Shown: positions 47,041-56,325 of the stretch, one piece after another
Layout of the letters: each line of letters begins with the position of its first letter
How positions within the stretch are numbered: position 1 is the first letter of the stretch
Position numbers and translations under genes: made by a program
NCBI GenBank assembly: GCA_004331795.1
Contig: SJSR01000001.1
Span: 1 to 64,000 of the forward strand
Length of the DNA: 64,000 nucleotides
DNA from: Erythrobacteraceae bacterium CFH 75059
GTDB lineage: Bacteria; Pseudomonadota; Alphaproteobacteria; Sphingomonadales; Sphingomonadaceae
Direction of reading: 5' to 3'
The notes under the pieces: generated by a model
Database searches by the model: none
The model's input: the letters and a program-made list of their open reading frames with translations, nothing else
What the model was told of the DNA's origin: nothing

Positions 47041-47694
47041 TCAGCGGGTGACGTTGTAGGCCAGCTGCTCGGGCGTGAGCTGGAAGCCGACGAGGAGCTC
47101 GAAGGTGGCGCTCTGCACCGCCGCCCGCACGGCCGGGTCGGCGAGCGGATCAAGGGCGGCATCGGGATCGCCGGGGCGGCGGCGGCGGGTGATCTGCTCG
47201 CGGATCTCCGCCGGCAGCGTTGCCTCGGCCCGGTTCACGAAGGCCGCGGCGCGCGCGGTGGCGCTGGCCCGCTCCTGCCCGTCACCGAAATCGACGACGA
47301 CCGTCCCGACCCGCTTCGACACGATGGCGCTTCCCCCGCGGAGCACGGTCACGAAATAGGGCAGCTCCACCCGGCGCGCGCCGCGCGTGTCCAGCCGCCG
47401 CGCCAGCACGTCGAAGCTCGCCTCGGTGTACACCTGCTCGCCCTGATCGTTGCACGCCGGCCGCACGTTGGTGATCACCGCGGTGACATCGATGTCGCTC
47501 GCCGTCCGCTGCCCTCCGGGGCGGAACAGCGTGATGTCTCCCGTGTGGGCCGGAATGCCCACCGCGGGACACACGGAGCGCACCGCCGTGATCCCGACCG
47601 CCTCGCCGAGCACCAGCTCCCCTTCGCGCGCGCAGCCTGCAACACCGGCGGCCGCGACGAGCAGAAGCGGCAGCGCTGAACGGGAGGATGGCAT
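47041..47694 (-). CDS. Lipoprotein of unknown function
   Basis: Not a family I can name. The 217-residue product has a lipoprotein signal with lipobox VAGC (Cys21). The mature part includes AVRSVCPAVGIPAHTGDITLF, DIDVTAVITNVRPACNDQ, LARRLDTRGARRVELPYFVTVLRGG and KRVGTVVVDFGDGQ. That suggests a beta-sandwich, followed by a helical end. Two further cysteines (in VCPAV and ACND) could form a disulfide. It is transcribed away from ispH and lies upstream of argS with a 65-bp gap. Confidence 0.75.
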   Translation of the reverse strand: MPSSRSALPLLLVAAAGVAGCAREGELVLGEAVGITAVRSVCPAVGIPAHTGDITLFRPGGQRTASDIDVTAVITNVRPACNDQGEQVYTEASFDVLARRLDTRGARRVELPYFVTVLRGGSAIVSKRVGTVVVDFGDGQERASATARAAAFVNRAEATLPAEIREQITRRRRPGDPDAALDPLADPAVRAAVQSATFELLVGFQLTPEQLAYNVTR

Positions 47695-47773
47695 GGTGGA
47701 CGGGTTCCTCTTGCAAGACGGCAGCAGGGCCGAGCCCTAGCCGCCGCGTCGCGGAAGCGCTAGAGGGAGGAAG

Positions 47774-48781
47774 ATGAACGCCCACTTGCCTGTGTCCGCC
47801 GCCCGCGAGCCGCGCACCCCGCCCACCGCCGGCGCGGCCGCAACCCGGCCGGGTCTCACCCTGCTGATCGCCGCGCCGCGCGGTTTCTGCGCCGGGGTCG
47901 ACCGCGCGATCGAGATCGTCAAGCGCGCCCTCGAACGCTATGGCGCGCCGGTCTATGTCCGGCACGAGATCGTGCACAACCGCTTCGTGGTGGACTCGCT
48001 CAGGGACAAGGGCGCGGTTTTCGTCGAGGAACTGGACGAGGTGCCGGATGACCGGCCCGTGGTGTTCAGCGCTCATGGTGTGCCGAAGTCGGTGCCGGCG
48101 GAAGCACGGCGGCGGGACTTGATCTATGTCGACGCCACCTGTCCTCTCGTCAGCAAGGTGCACCGCCAAGCCGAACGCCAGCTGGAAAAGGGGCGTCACA
48201 TCCTCTTTATTGGCCATGCCGGCCACCCGGAGGTGATCGGCACGATGGGGCAGGTGCCGCCGGGCACCATCACGCTCGTCGAGACGCTGGAACAGGCGCA
48301 GGTGGTGACCCCGCCCGCCGGCGTGCCGCTGGCCTATCTCACCCAGACAACCCTTTCGGTCGACGACACAGCGGCGATCACGGCGGAGCTCGAGCGGCGC
48401 TTTCCCGACATCGCCGCGCCCCGGGCCGAGGACATCTGCTACGCGACATCCAACCGCCAGGCCGCGGTGAAGCAGATCGCGCCGGGCAGCGATCTGGTGC
48501 TGGTGATCGGCGCGCCGAACTCCTCCAATTCGCTCCGCCTCGTCGAGGTTGCCGAACGCTGCGGCACGCCGGCGCGTCTGATCCAGCGGGCCGCGGACAT
48601 CGATCCCCTCTGGCTTGACGGCGTCGGCACCATCGGTCTCACCGCCGGCGCGTCGGCTCCCGAGGCGCTCGTGCGCGAGGTTGTCGACCACCTTGCCCAG
48701 TGGCGGACCATCGAGGAGCGCACGGTCGTCAGCACGGAAGAGAACATGATCTTCAAGCTGCCCCGCGAACTCACCGACTAG
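47774..48781 (+). CDS. ispH: 4-hydroxy-3-methylbut-2-enyl diphosphate reductase
   Basis: Fe-S enzyme of the last step of the MEP isoprenoid pathway, making IPP and DMAPP. The 335 residues have the three cluster cysteines: C39 in [12 protein letters not shown]123 in [12 protein letters not shown] and C222 in [11 protein letters not shown]. The substrate-binding residues in [14 protein letters not shown] and [13 protein letters not shown] are present. The first 27 residues are a non-conserved Ala/Pro-rich extension. thrB follows 27 bp downstream, a known alphaproteobacterial arrangement with rnhA. Confidence 0.97.
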   Translation: MNAHLPVSAAREPRTPPTAGAAATRPGLTLLIAAPRGFCAGVDRAIEIVKRALERYGAPVYVRHEIVHNRFVVDSLRDKGAVFVEELDEVPDDRPVVFSAHGVPKSVPAEARRRDLIYVDATCPLVSKVHRQAERQLEKGRHILFIGHAGHPEVIGTMGQVPPGTITLVETLEQAQVVTPPAGVPLAYLTQTTLSVDDTAAITAELERRFPDIAAPRAEDICYATSNRQAAVKQIAPGSDLVLVIGAPNSSNSLRLVEVAERCGTPARLIQRAADIDPLWLDGVGTIGLTAGASAPEALVREVVDHLAQWRTIEERTVVSTEENMIFKLPRELTD

Positions 48782-48808
48782 GGCCGGCGCGATCGGGCAG
48801 GACCGGCG

Positions 48809-49810
48809 GTGGCGGTCTACAGCGACTATTCCCCTGCGGAACTCGCCGCCCTGCTGCGCCCGTGGGATGTGGGAGACCTCGAACGGGCGCAACCCATCGC
48901 CGCCGGCGTGTCGAACAGCAACTGGCATGTCCACACCCGGCGCGGGGCCGCACGGACACGCCATGTCCTGACCGTCTTCGAGCGGCGCATCGACCCCGCC
49001 GAACTGCCGTTCTTTCTCGGCCTCGTCGATCATCTCGGACGCGGCGGCCTGCCCGTGCCGGCGCCCGTCCCCACGGTCTCGGGGGAGCTGTGGACCTGGC
49101 ACCGGGGCAAGGCGGCGGCGCTGCTGCACTTCCTGCCCGGCGAGGTGATCGACCGCCCCGATGCCGCCCAGGCGCGATCGGCAGGACGGGCGCTCGCCCG
49201 CATCCATCTGCGCGCCGCCTCCTTCGCGAAAGGACGCCGCCAGACGCTGGGGCGCGCGGCGTGGCGCAGGATGCTGGACGCGGTCGGGCCGGACAGGCTG
49301 GCGACGCTGGCTCCGGATCTGCCGGCGCTGCTGGCCGAGGAGCTGGCGTTCCTCGACCGGAACTGGCCCGACCGCCTGCCGAGCGGGATTGCCCATTGCG
49401 ACCTGTTCCCGGACAACGTGCTGCTGGACGGGGCGAGGGTCACGGGACTGCTGGACTTCTACTTCGCCGCCACGGATTTCTACGCCTATGACCTCGCTAT
49501 CGCCGTGCTCGCCTGGTGTTTCGACGAACGCGACGGTGCGTTCGCGCGCCCCCGGCTCGAAGCGATGATCGCCGGATACGAGGAGCACAGGCCGCTGCTC
49601 GCCGCGGAGCGCCGAGCCATGCCGGTGCTGCTGCGCGGCGGCTGCCTGCGCTTCATCGCCTCGCGCGCGGCGGACTGGTTCGATGCCGACGCGCCGAGCG
49701 CCGGAGGTCGCAAGGATCCCCTCGCCTTCGTGCGGCGGCTGCACGTCTGCCGCTCCCTTGATGCAAGCTTCTTTTCCGATCCGCCGCAAGGTGCCATAGC
49801 CGGGGCATGA
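48809..49810 (+). CDS. thrB: Homoserine kinase, aminoglycoside-phosphotransferase type
   Basis: Phosphorylates homoserine for threonine synthesis. This is the ThrB type II form with a protein-kinase-like (APH) fold rather than the GHMP fold. The 333 residues include [12 protein letters not shown] in the N-lobe, the catalytic [13 protein letters not shown] loop and the metal-binding [20 protein letters not shown]. The GTG start follows CAGGA. Its stop overlaps the rnhA ATG (ATGA). Confidence 0.96.
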   Translation: MAVYSDYSPAELAALLRPWDVGDLERAQPIAAGVSNSNWHVHTRRGAARTRHVLTVFERRIDPAELPFFLGLVDHLGRGGLPVPAPVPTVSGELWTWHRGKAAALLHFLPGEVIDRPDAAQARSAGRALARIHLRAASFAKGRRQTLGRAAWRRMLDAVGPDRLATLAPDLPALLAEELAFLDRNWPDRLPSGIAHCDLFPDNVLLDGARVTGLLDFYFAATDFYAYDLAIAVLAWCFDERDGAFARPRLEAMIAGYEEHRPLLAAERRAMPVLLRGGCLRFIASRAADWFDADAPSAGGRKDPLAFVRRLHVCRSLDASFFSDPPQGAIAGA

Positions 49811-50262
49811 AGCATGTCGAGATCTTCACCGACGGTGCCTGCAAGGGCAATCCGGGACCGGGCGGATGGGCCGCGCTGCTGCGCATGGGGCGGCACGAGA
49901 AGGAACTGAGCGGCAACGAGAGCGAGACGACCAACAACCGGATGGAGATGATCGCCATCATCCGCGGACTGGGAGCGCTCATCGAGCCGTGCATGGTGAC
50001 GGTGCACACCGACAGCCGCTATGTCGTCGATGGCATCACCAAATGGGTGCATGGCTGGAAGAAGCGCGGCTGGATCAGCGCGAGCCGCAAGCCGGTCCGC
50101 AACGCCGATCTGTGGCATGAACTCATCGCCGCCGCGGCGCCGCATCAGATCGAGTGGGTCTGGGTCCGGGGACATGCAGGACACCCGGAGAACGAGCGCG
50201 TCGACCAGATCGCAAGCCGGCAGGCGGAACAGGCCCGCGCCGAACTGGCCGCGGCGGGCTGA
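49807..50262 (+). CDS. rnhA: Ribonuclease HI
   Basis: Cleaves the RNA of RNA-DNA hybrids during replication and repair. The 151 residues have the four catalytic acids D9 ([14 protein letters not shown]), E47 (NNRMEM), D69 (HTDSRYV) and D133, with H123 in [13 protein letters not shown]. It is co-translated with thrB through a 4-bp overlap and converges on the FAD oxidoreductase, 9 bp away. Confidence 0.97.
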   Translation: MKHVEIFTDGACKGNPGPGGWAALLRMGRHEKELSGNESETTNNRMEMIAIIRGLGALIEPCMVTVHTDSRYVVDGITKWVHGWKKRGWISASRKPVRNADLWHELIAAAAPHQIEWVWVRGHAGHPENERVDQIASRQAEQARAELAAAG

Positions 50263-50271
50263 ACGCCGCCG

Positions 50272-51384
50272 TCAGCCGAGTCGCTCCGGGCCGAACGGGC
50301 GAAGATCAAGATCGGCGGTCATCGCGGAGCGGCCACTGCCCGCGACCGCCTCCGCCATCAGCCGCGCCGCGGCCGGCGCGGTCTGGATGCCCGAGCCGCC
50401 CTGCCCGGCGAACCAGATGAACGCACGGTCGCCCGGGTCGGGTCCGTACACCGGCAGCCGGTCGGGCGCGAAGCTGCGCAGTCCGGCCCAGCGGCGCTCG
50501 ACCGCCTCGACCCGCCAGCCGGTGGCTTCCTCGAGGCGGCTGATGGCGACGGCGACATCGAGTTCCTCGGGCGCCGCGTCGCATGGGGGGCTGGGAGTCT
50601 CGTCATGGGGGCTGAGCCACAGCCGGTCGCCTTCCGGGCGGAAGTAGAACCGGCCGCTGATGTCGAGCACGAGCGGAAGGTCGCGGGGTGCCGGCGGGTC
50701 GACGCGCACCTGCACCACGGTGCGGCGCAGCGGCTGGATGCCCGGCGCGCGCAACCCGGCGGCCGCGGCGACGCAATCGCTCCATGCCCCGGCGGCATTG
50801 ACGAGCGCGCCGGCGGTCAGCGTGCCGCCGCCGTCCAGGCGAAGACGCCAGCCTGACCCGGTGCGGTCGATCGGCCCGACCCCGGCCTTCACCCGCAACC
50901 GCACGCCGGCGGCGGCGGCGCGGCGCAGATAATGCTGGTGCAGCGCCGCGACGTCGATGTCGGCGCAGTGCGGCTGCCAGATCCCGTGGACCCAGCGGGC
51001 GCGCAGCTGCGGCACACGACGCTGAAGATCCGCCGCGCCAAGCCGGTAAAGCTCGGCGCCCGTGGGGGCGAACCGCGCCAGAAAGGAGTCCACCTCGGCC
51101 TCCGCGTCGGCCTGTGCGATGTAGAGCGCGCCCCGCTCGCTAAGAAAGCCGCGGTCCCGTAGATAGGCACCCGAGGCGCGGGTGAGCGGAACGAGCGCCG
51201 GCCCGCCGTAGCACTCCTCCCAGAACGCCGCCGACCGTCCCGTGGTGTGGTAGCCTGCCACACTTTCCCGCTCCAGCAGGAGGATCCGGGTGTCACGAGG
51301 AAGCAGCGCCGCCAGCTCCGCCGCGATGCTGGCGCCAGCGATGCCTGCCCCGATCACGGCGATGTCGCACGCCTCGTCCGTCAT
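50272..51384 (-). CDS. FAD-dependent oxidoreductase, DAO family (D-arginine dehydrogenase-like)
   Basis: A 370-residue flavoprotein. The N-terminal GIGAGIAGASIAAELA-type loop (IAVIGAGIAGAS) binds FAD, followed by LLERESVAGYHTTGRSAAFW. The substrate domain includes the LVNAAGAWSD motif, and FIWFAGQGGSGIQTAPAAARL lies near the C-terminus. The pattern is close to D-arginine/D-amino-acid dehydrogenases of the DauA type, but the substrate is not proven by sequence. The downstream end of the hydrolase overlaps its start (ATGA), so the two form an operon. Confidence 0.88.
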   Translation of the reverse strand: MTDEACDIAVIGAGIAGASIAAELAALLPRDTRILLLERESVAGYHTTGRSAAFWEECYGGPALVPLTRASGAYLRDRGFLSERGALYIAQADAEAEVDSFLARFAPTGAELYRLGAADLQRRVPQLRARWVHGIWQPHCADIDVAALHQHYLRRAAAAGVRLRVKAGVGPIDRTGSGWRLRLDGGGTLTAGALVNAAGAWSDCVAAAAGLRAPGIQPLRRTVVQVRVDPPAPRDLPLVLDISGRFYFRPEGDRLWLSPHDETPSPPCDAAPEELDVAVAISRLEEATGWRVEAVERRWAGLRSFAPDRLPVYGPDPGDRAFIWFAGQGGSGIQTAPAAARLMAEAVAGSGRSAMTADLDLRPFGPERLG

Positions 51385-52400
51385 CGAGCAGGCGCGGCGG
51401 CACGGTCGAGAAAGCCGGCGATCGCGGCCATCGCGCGGCCGCGCACGCCGTCAGCCTCGCGCAGCAGCTCGTGCCGCGCCTCCGGGCCGAAGCGCATCAG
51501 CGTGGCTCCGGGGATGCGGCGCGCCGCTACCGCGATCGCGCGGTAATCCACCAGCCGGTCGTGTTCCGCCGCCAGGATCAGCACCGGGATGTCGATCCGC
51601 TCCAGCACGCCGGGAGCGAAAAGCGCCCGCATCGACGCATAGGCCCGCTCGACCCAGCCCCAGCTTCCCGGCCCCATCGCGAGGTCGGGGCGCGCGTCGC
51701 GCCACCACAGCTCGTCGGCATACCGGTCCGCATCGTGGGTCAGCAGCTCCTGCCGCGCGGCGGGCACCGCGCCCGGTTTTTCGCTCCAGCGCCAAGCCGG
51801 CCGGGCCGCATCGCCCATGCGGCACATCGCGCGCGCCACATGATGCAGCATGAAGACCGGCAGCGGCGGCCCGACGAACCCCAGCATCGGCGCTGACAGC
51901 ACGAGCGCTGCGGGCCGGACCCTGTTTTCCGCGACCGCGCGCAGAGCCAGATGCCCGCCCATCGAGTGCGCGACCAGCACGTGCGGAGCCGGCGCGGCGG
52001 CACGCCACTCCTGCCAGAACGCGGCAAGATCATCGATCCACTGGCGGAAATCCTCGACATGGCCGGTGAACGCGTCACGGCCCAGCCGGCCCGATCCCGC
52101 CTGCCCGCGCCAGTCAAGGGCGGTCACCGCCCAGCGGGCGTCGTGCCACTCGCCGAAGGCTTCCAGATATTTCTCGTAGGCGTCGCCGCGTCCAGGCAGG
52201 AACAGCAGCGAACCGCGCGCGCCGGCGCCCGCAGCCCAATCGAAGCGCCGGATGACGTGCCCGTCCGGCGCCGTCCACCGCGCCTCCCGCGCATCGTCGG
52301 GAATGCTGCGCCGCCGGTGGCCGGCAGTCCCCCCGGCAGGCTCAACGCCGGCAACATGGTTACCGTTTGGTAAGCCCTGCTGCGTAAGACCCTTCGTCAT
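51381..52400 (-). CDS. Alpha/beta hydrolase, lysophospholipase-like
   Basis: Serine hydrolase of the monoacylglycerol lipase/PldB type. From the ATG at 52400 it has 339 residues. LLFLPGRGDAYEKYLEAF is the oxyanion region, the nucleophile is in VAHSMGGHLAL, the acid in AAEHDRLVDY and the His in ARHELLREAD. The first 30–40 residues are not conserved. Starts at 52439 or 52433 would overlap the divergent cpaA gene, so I favour 52400. It overlaps the FAD oxidoreductase by 4 bp. The substrate is unknown. Confidence 0.87.
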   Translation of the reverse strand: MTKGLTQQGLPNGNHVAGVEPAGGTAGHRRRSIPDDAREARWTAPDGHVIRRFDWAAGAGARGSLLFLPGRGDAYEKYLEAFGEWHDARWAVTALDWRGQAGSGRLGRDAFTGHVEDFRQWIDDLAAFWQEWRAAAPAPHVLVAHSMGGHLALRAVAENRVRPAALVLSAPMLGFVGPPLPVFMLHHVARAMCRMGDAARPAWRWSEKPGAVPAARQELLTHDADRYADELWWRDARPDLAMGPGSWGWVERAYASMRALFAPGVLERIDIPVLILAAEHDRLVDYRAIAVAARRIPGATLMRFGPEARHELLREADGVRGRAMAAIAGFLDRAAAPAR

Positions 52401-52431
52401 CGACGCGACCTGTGCCCGAACGGATTGAACC

Positions 52432-52908
52432 ATGACCAATGACGCGCTGTACTACGGACTGCTCGGAATGCTGGCAATCGCCCTGCTGGCGGCGGCGTTC
52501 ACCGACCTGCGCGAACGCCGGATCGGCAACCGCCTGAACGCGGCGGTGGCGCTCGGCGCACCAGTGTACTGGTGGGCGGCGGGGTTCTCCCTGTGGCCGG
52601 AGGTTGCCCTGCAGATCGGCTTTGCGGTGCTCGTCGCGGCCGTCCTCATCGGCCTGTGGTCGCTGAAGTTCATCGGCGGAGGCGACATCAAGCTGCTCGG
52701 TGCGCTCGCGCTGTGGATCACGCCCTGGTCCTACGGCACGCTGCTGATCGTCATGGCGCTGGTCGGCGGCCTGCTCACGATCCTCATCGCCGCCTTCCAC
52801 GTCGCTGCCCGGCGCAAGGGTCGCCCGGTCATCCCGTACGGGGTTGCGATCGCCGCCGGCGGGCTGTGGGTGCTCGGCATCGACATGGCCGGACTGACCG
52901 GCGTCTGA
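52432..52908 (+). CDS. cpaA: Prepilin peptidase CpaA/TadV
   Basis: Membrane aspartic peptidase (A24) that cleaves Flp-type prepilins. The 158 residues have about four or five helices and the two catalytic aspartates, in AFTDLRERRIGN and KFIGGGDIKLLG. It lacks the extra N-methylase domain of type II system enzymes, as usual for CpaA. It opens the pilus locus. No pilin gene is seen on either side. A 105-bp gap separates it from cpaB. Confidence 0.95.
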   Translation: MTNDALYYGLLGMLAIALLAAAFTDLRERRIGNRLNAAVALGAPVYWWAAGFSLWPEVALQIGFAVLVAAVLIGLWSLKFIGGGDIKLLGALALWITPWSYGTLLIVMALVGGLLTILIAAFHVAARRKGRPVIPYGVAIAAGGLWVLGIDMAGLTGV

Positions 52909-53013
52909 GGGCGAGCCGCAACAACCACATCTTAACCACTGCACGCATACACACCGAAACCATACGGGGCCCGTCCCAGACGGAGCGGGCGGACAGAGGG
53001 GGCTGACACGGCC

Positions 53014-54063
53014 ATGGACAAGAAGAAACTGGTTCTGCTCATCGGCGCGCTGATCGTGGCGGTCGGCACCGCGATGGTGGCGCGCTCCATGTTCGCCGGC
53101 GCGGCCGCACCGACGGCACAGGCGGCAACCACCCTGCCGCAGAAGAACGGCCCGAGGGTGCTTGTGGCGCAGCGCGCGCTGCCGGCCGGCACCATCATCA
53201 CCGCCGAGGCGCTGCGCTACCAGGAGTGGCCGGACGAGCTGGTCCAGGACGCCTATTTCCTCGACGGCAACTCGAACATCGAGGCGCTGCTCGGCACGGT
53301 GGTGCGGTTTCCAATCACCGCCGGCCAGCCCGTCACCCAGGGAGCGCTGGTGAAGCCGGGCGAGCGCGGGTTCCTGGCCGCGGCGCTTGGTCCGGGCATG
53401 CGGGCCGTCACGGTGCCGGTCTCGGATGAAACCGGCGTTGCCGGCTTCGTCTTCCCCGGCGACCGGGTCGATCTCGTCCTGACCCAGTCCGTCGACGGCG
53501 ACAACGGGGAGAGCCTCAAGGCCGCGGAGACCATCCTGCGCAATGTGCGCGTCCTCGCCACCGACCAGTCGATGAAGGAGGAGAAGAACGAGCTGGGCGA
53601 GATGGTCGCCAAGACCTCGCGCACCGTCACCCTCGAGGTCACGCCGCGGATCGCCGAAAAGGTCGCCGTGGCGCAGTCGCTGGGCACCATCAGCCTCTCG
53701 CTCCGCTCGCTGACCGACACGGTCGGCAGCGTCGAGGAGGCGCTGGCGTCCGGCGACGTGCAGATCCCGGCCAACGCCACGCCGGAGGAGGAGGAGCGGA
53801 TCCTGCGCCGCCTCGCCAGCCGGCCGCAGGACACCCGCGGCACCTACTCCACCGGCGGCGACGTGTCGCGGTTCCAGCGCCGCACCCTGCCTCCACGTCG
53901 TGGCCTGGGCGGCGGCGGCAGCGAGGCGCCCGTCATCACCGCACAGCCGGCCGGCTATGCACCCGCCGCTGCGCCCGGCGGCCAGCCTGCCGAGGTGCGC
54001 CCCACCGGCCCGATCGTCCGCGTCGCCCGCGGCAACACCACCACTGCGGTGCCGGTGAAGTGA
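53014..54063 (+). CDS. cpaB: Flp pilus assembly protein CpaB/RcpC
   Basis: Periplasmic inner-membrane-anchored protein of the Tad secretion apparatus. The 349 residues have an N-terminal helix (LVLLIGALIVAVGTAMVA). A SAF domain (about 47–115) follows with VLVAQRALPAGTIITAEALR, then the RcpC domain (MRAVTVPVSDETGVAGFVFPGDRVDLVLTQS; TLEVTPRIAEKVAVAQ). The Gly/Pro-rich C-terminus is low complexity. It starts the run cpaB-cpaC-cpaD-cpaE, whose ends are at most 60 bp apart. Confidence 0.95.
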   Translation: MDKKKLVLLIGALIVAVGTAMVARSMFAGAAAPTAQAATTLPQKNGPRVLVAQRALPAGTIITAEALRYQEWPDELVQDAYFLDGNSNIEALLGTVVRFPITAGQPVTQGALVKPGERGFLAAALGPGMRAVTVPVSDETGVAGFVFPGDRVDLVLTQSVDGDNGESLKAAETILRNVRVLATDQSMKEEKNELGEMVAKTSRTVTLEVTPRIAEKVAVAQSLGTISLSLRSLTDTVGSVEEALASGDVQIPANATPEEEERILRRLASRPQDTRGTYSTGGDVSRFQRRTLPPRRGLGGGGSEAPVITAQPAGYAPAAAPGGQPAEVRPTGPIVRVARGNTTTAVPVK

Positions 54064-54122
54064 TGACCGCGACCGATCCGTCATCCGCCCCGCGTCGCCT
54101 GCCGAACCTGAAAGGCAAGACC

Positions 54123-55670
54123 ATGAAACGCCTGACCGCAACCCTGCTCGTGGCGACTGCCGCCCTGCTGCCGACCCCCGCCTTCAGCGGCGCGGCGCAG
54201 GCCCAGGCCGCCTCGCCCGCCCGCCAGACGATCGTGATGTCGATCGGCAAGGGCCAGCTCATCACCATCCCCGGAACCATGAGCGACATCTTCGTCGCCG
54301 ATGACCGGGTCGCCGACGTCCAGGTGAAGTCGCGCAACCAGCTCTACGTGTTCGGCAAGGCAGGGGGCGAGACGACGCTTTATGCCAGCAACGCCGCCGG
54401 CGACATCGTGTGGTCGGCCAACGTCCGGGTCGGATCCAACATCGACAGCATCGACCAGATGCTCGCCCTGGCGATGCCCGACGCGCAGATCTCGGTCGCC
54501 ACCATGGGGACCAACACCGTGCTGCTGACCGGGACGGTCGCGGCGCCGGAGGATGCGGCCGAGGCCCAGCGCCTCGTCCAGGCCTTCACCGGCGAGAACT
54601 TCAACGTCATCAGCCGGTTGCGGATGGCCGTGCCACTCCAGGTCAACCTCCAGGTCCGCATCGCGGAAGTGCGCCGGGATTTCGTCCGCGCCATCGGGGT
54701 GAACCTTGCCAGCGGCGACTCCACGGGCGGCTTCCAGTTCGGCATCGCCGGCGGGCGGGGCGCCTTTCCGCAGTACACGCCGGGCGGGCCGCTCGGCACC
54801 GGACTGACCGAGGGCGCCGATGGCAGTTCCATCGTCAGCCGGCTCGGCGGGGCAACCACCATCGCCGCCTTCGGCCGCTTCCTCGGGCTCGACATCGCCT
54901 CGGCGCTCGACCTCGCCGAGCAGCAGGGGCTGGTCACCACTCTGGCGCAGCCGAACCTCACCGCCCTGTCCGGCGAGACGGCGGATTTCCTTGCCGGTGG
55001 CGAGTTCCCGATCCCGATCCCGCAGGGCATCGGCCAGACCACGATCGAGTACAAGAATTTCGGCGTGAGCCTCGCCTACACGCCGACCGTGCTCGCCAAC
55101 GGGCGCATTTCGCTGCGCGTGCGGCCGGAAGTGTCGGAGCTGTCCAGCTCGGGCGCGGTCGTGCTCAACGGCTTCCGTGTCCCCGCGCTGACCACGCGGC
55201 GGGCCGAAACCACGGTGGAGCTGGGATCCGGGCAGAGCTTCATGATCGCCGGGCTGCTCAGCAACAGCGCGCAGAACACGCTGGAGAAGGCGCCGATCCT
55301 CGGCGACCTGCCGATCGTCGGCAACCTGTTCCGCTCGCGCAGCTTCCGCCGCGGCGAGACGGAGCTGGTCATCATCGTCACGCCGTATCTCGTGCGTCCG
55401 GTGAACGCCCGCGACGTGCGCCTGCCGACGGACGGGTTCCGCGCCCCGACGGAGGCGCAGGCGGTGCTGGGCTTCCAGGAGAACGACGGTGTCAGCGGCG
55501 CGGTCCGGCCCGAGCCGACCGCCCGCGACGCGCAGGGACAGGCGCCGGGCGTCTCTCCCGGCATCTCGCACGCGCACCCTCCGGCTCCGGCCGCCGCGCG
55601 CTCCGGGCGCGAACAGCAGCGCGCCGAGGCTGCCGTTCCCGGCTTCTCCTTCAATCCGAAAGGCAACTGA
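54123..55670 (+). CDS. cpaC: Outer-membrane secretin CpaC/RcpA
   Basis: Outer-membrane channel for the Flp pilus. From the ATG at 54123 it has 515 residues. A signal peptide (ending GAAQAQA), an N-terminal pilus/BON-like domain (IDMVSIGKGQ-like start, FVADDRVADVQVKSRNQLYVFGK) and the secretin domain follow. Secretin landmarks are TTLAQPNLTALSGETADFLAGGEFPIP, VGVSL-type strands and APILGDLPIVGNLFRSR. The GTG at 54060 would add 21 residues, but only the ATG precedes a proper signal peptide and AAAGG. The disordered tail carries Pro/Gln. Confidence 0.95.
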   Translation: MKRLTATLLVATAALLPTPAFSGAAQAQAASPARQTIVMSIGKGQLITIPGTMSDIFVADDRVADVQVKSRNQLYVFGKAGGETTLYASNAAGDIVWSANVRVGSNIDSIDQMLALAMPDAQISVATMGTNTVLLTGTVAAPEDAAEAQRLVQAFTGENFNVISRLRMAVPLQVNLQVRIAEVRRDFVRAIGVNLASGDSTGGFQFGIAGGRGAFPQYTPGGPLGTGLTEGADGSSIVSRLGGATTIAAFGRFLGLDIASALDLAEQQGLVTTLAQPNLTALSGETADFLAGGEFPIPIPQGIGQTTIEYKNFGVSLAYTPTVLANGRISLRVRPEVSELSSSGAVVLNGFRVPALTTRRAETTVELGSGQSFMIAGLLSNSAQNTLEKAPILGDLPIVGNLFRSRSFRRGETELVIIVTPYLVRPVNARDVRLPTDGFRAPTEAQAVLGFQENDGVSGAVRPEPTARDAQGQAPGVSPGISHAHPPAPAAARSGREQQRAEAAVPGFSFNPKGN

Positions 55671-55672
55671 CC

Positions 55673-56323
55673 ATGACGGGCAAACCACTGACGACACGCA
55701 TGGCCTTTGCGCTTGCCGGATGCGCGGTCGCGCTCGGCGGATGCGGAGGCATGCCGGGCAACCGTTCGCTCGACAGCACCAAGCAGGCGGTGGTCGAACG
55801 CACGACCATGGCGCTCGACCTGTCGACCAGCTTCGACGGGCTGCCGATTGCCGAGCGGCAGCGGCTGGACGGATGGTTTCAGGCCATGAACCTGCGCTAC
55901 GGCGACCGGGTGGCCGTCAACGACAGCGCCGGCAATCCCGCGACGCGTCAGGCGGTGGCGGAACTGGCGGGACGCTATGGCCTGCTTCTCAGCGACGCCC
56001 CGGCGTTCGCCGCCGGCTCGGCACCAGCCGGTCAGGTCCGGGTGGTCGTGGTCCGTTCGGTCGCCAGCATGCCCGGTTGCCCCGACTGGTCCGCGCGCAG
56101 CGACATCAATCTCGCCAACGCGACCTACCCCAATTTCGGCTGCGCCATCAACGGCAACCTCGCGGCCATGGTCGCCAACCCCGAAGACCTGATCCAGGGG
56201 CAGGCCGGCACCGGCGAGACGGTGGTCCTCACCTCCACCAAGGCGATCAACAGCTATCGCGAGCAGGCGCCCACCGGGACCGGCGGCCTGAAGGAAACCA
56301 GCACCAGCGGCGGAGGTAACTGA
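55673..56323 (+). CDS. cpaD: Pilus assembly lipoprotein CpaD
   Basis: Small outer-membrane-associated lipoprotein of the Cpa pilus, 216 residues. The signal has a lipobox (LAGC at 17 or LGGC at 24). The mature domain includes RQRLDGWFQAMNLRYGDRVAV, CPDWSARSDINLANATYPNFGC and INGNLAAMVANPEDLI, all CpaD signatures. The paired cysteines probably bond. The ATG lies 2 bp after the cpaC stop, and cpaE begins 2 bp after its end, so translation is likely coupled. Confidence 0.94.
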   Translation: MTGKPLTTRMAFALAGCAVALGGCGGMPGNRSLDSTKQAVVERTTMALDLSTSFDGLPIAERQRLDGWFQAMNLRYGDRVAVNDSAGNPATRQAVAELAGRYGLLLSDAPAFAAGSAPAGQVRVVVVRSVASMPGCPDWSARSDINLANATYPNFGCAINGNLAAMVANPEDLIQGQAGTGETVVLTSTKAINSYREQAPTGTGGLKETSTSGGGN

Positions 56324-56325
56324 GC

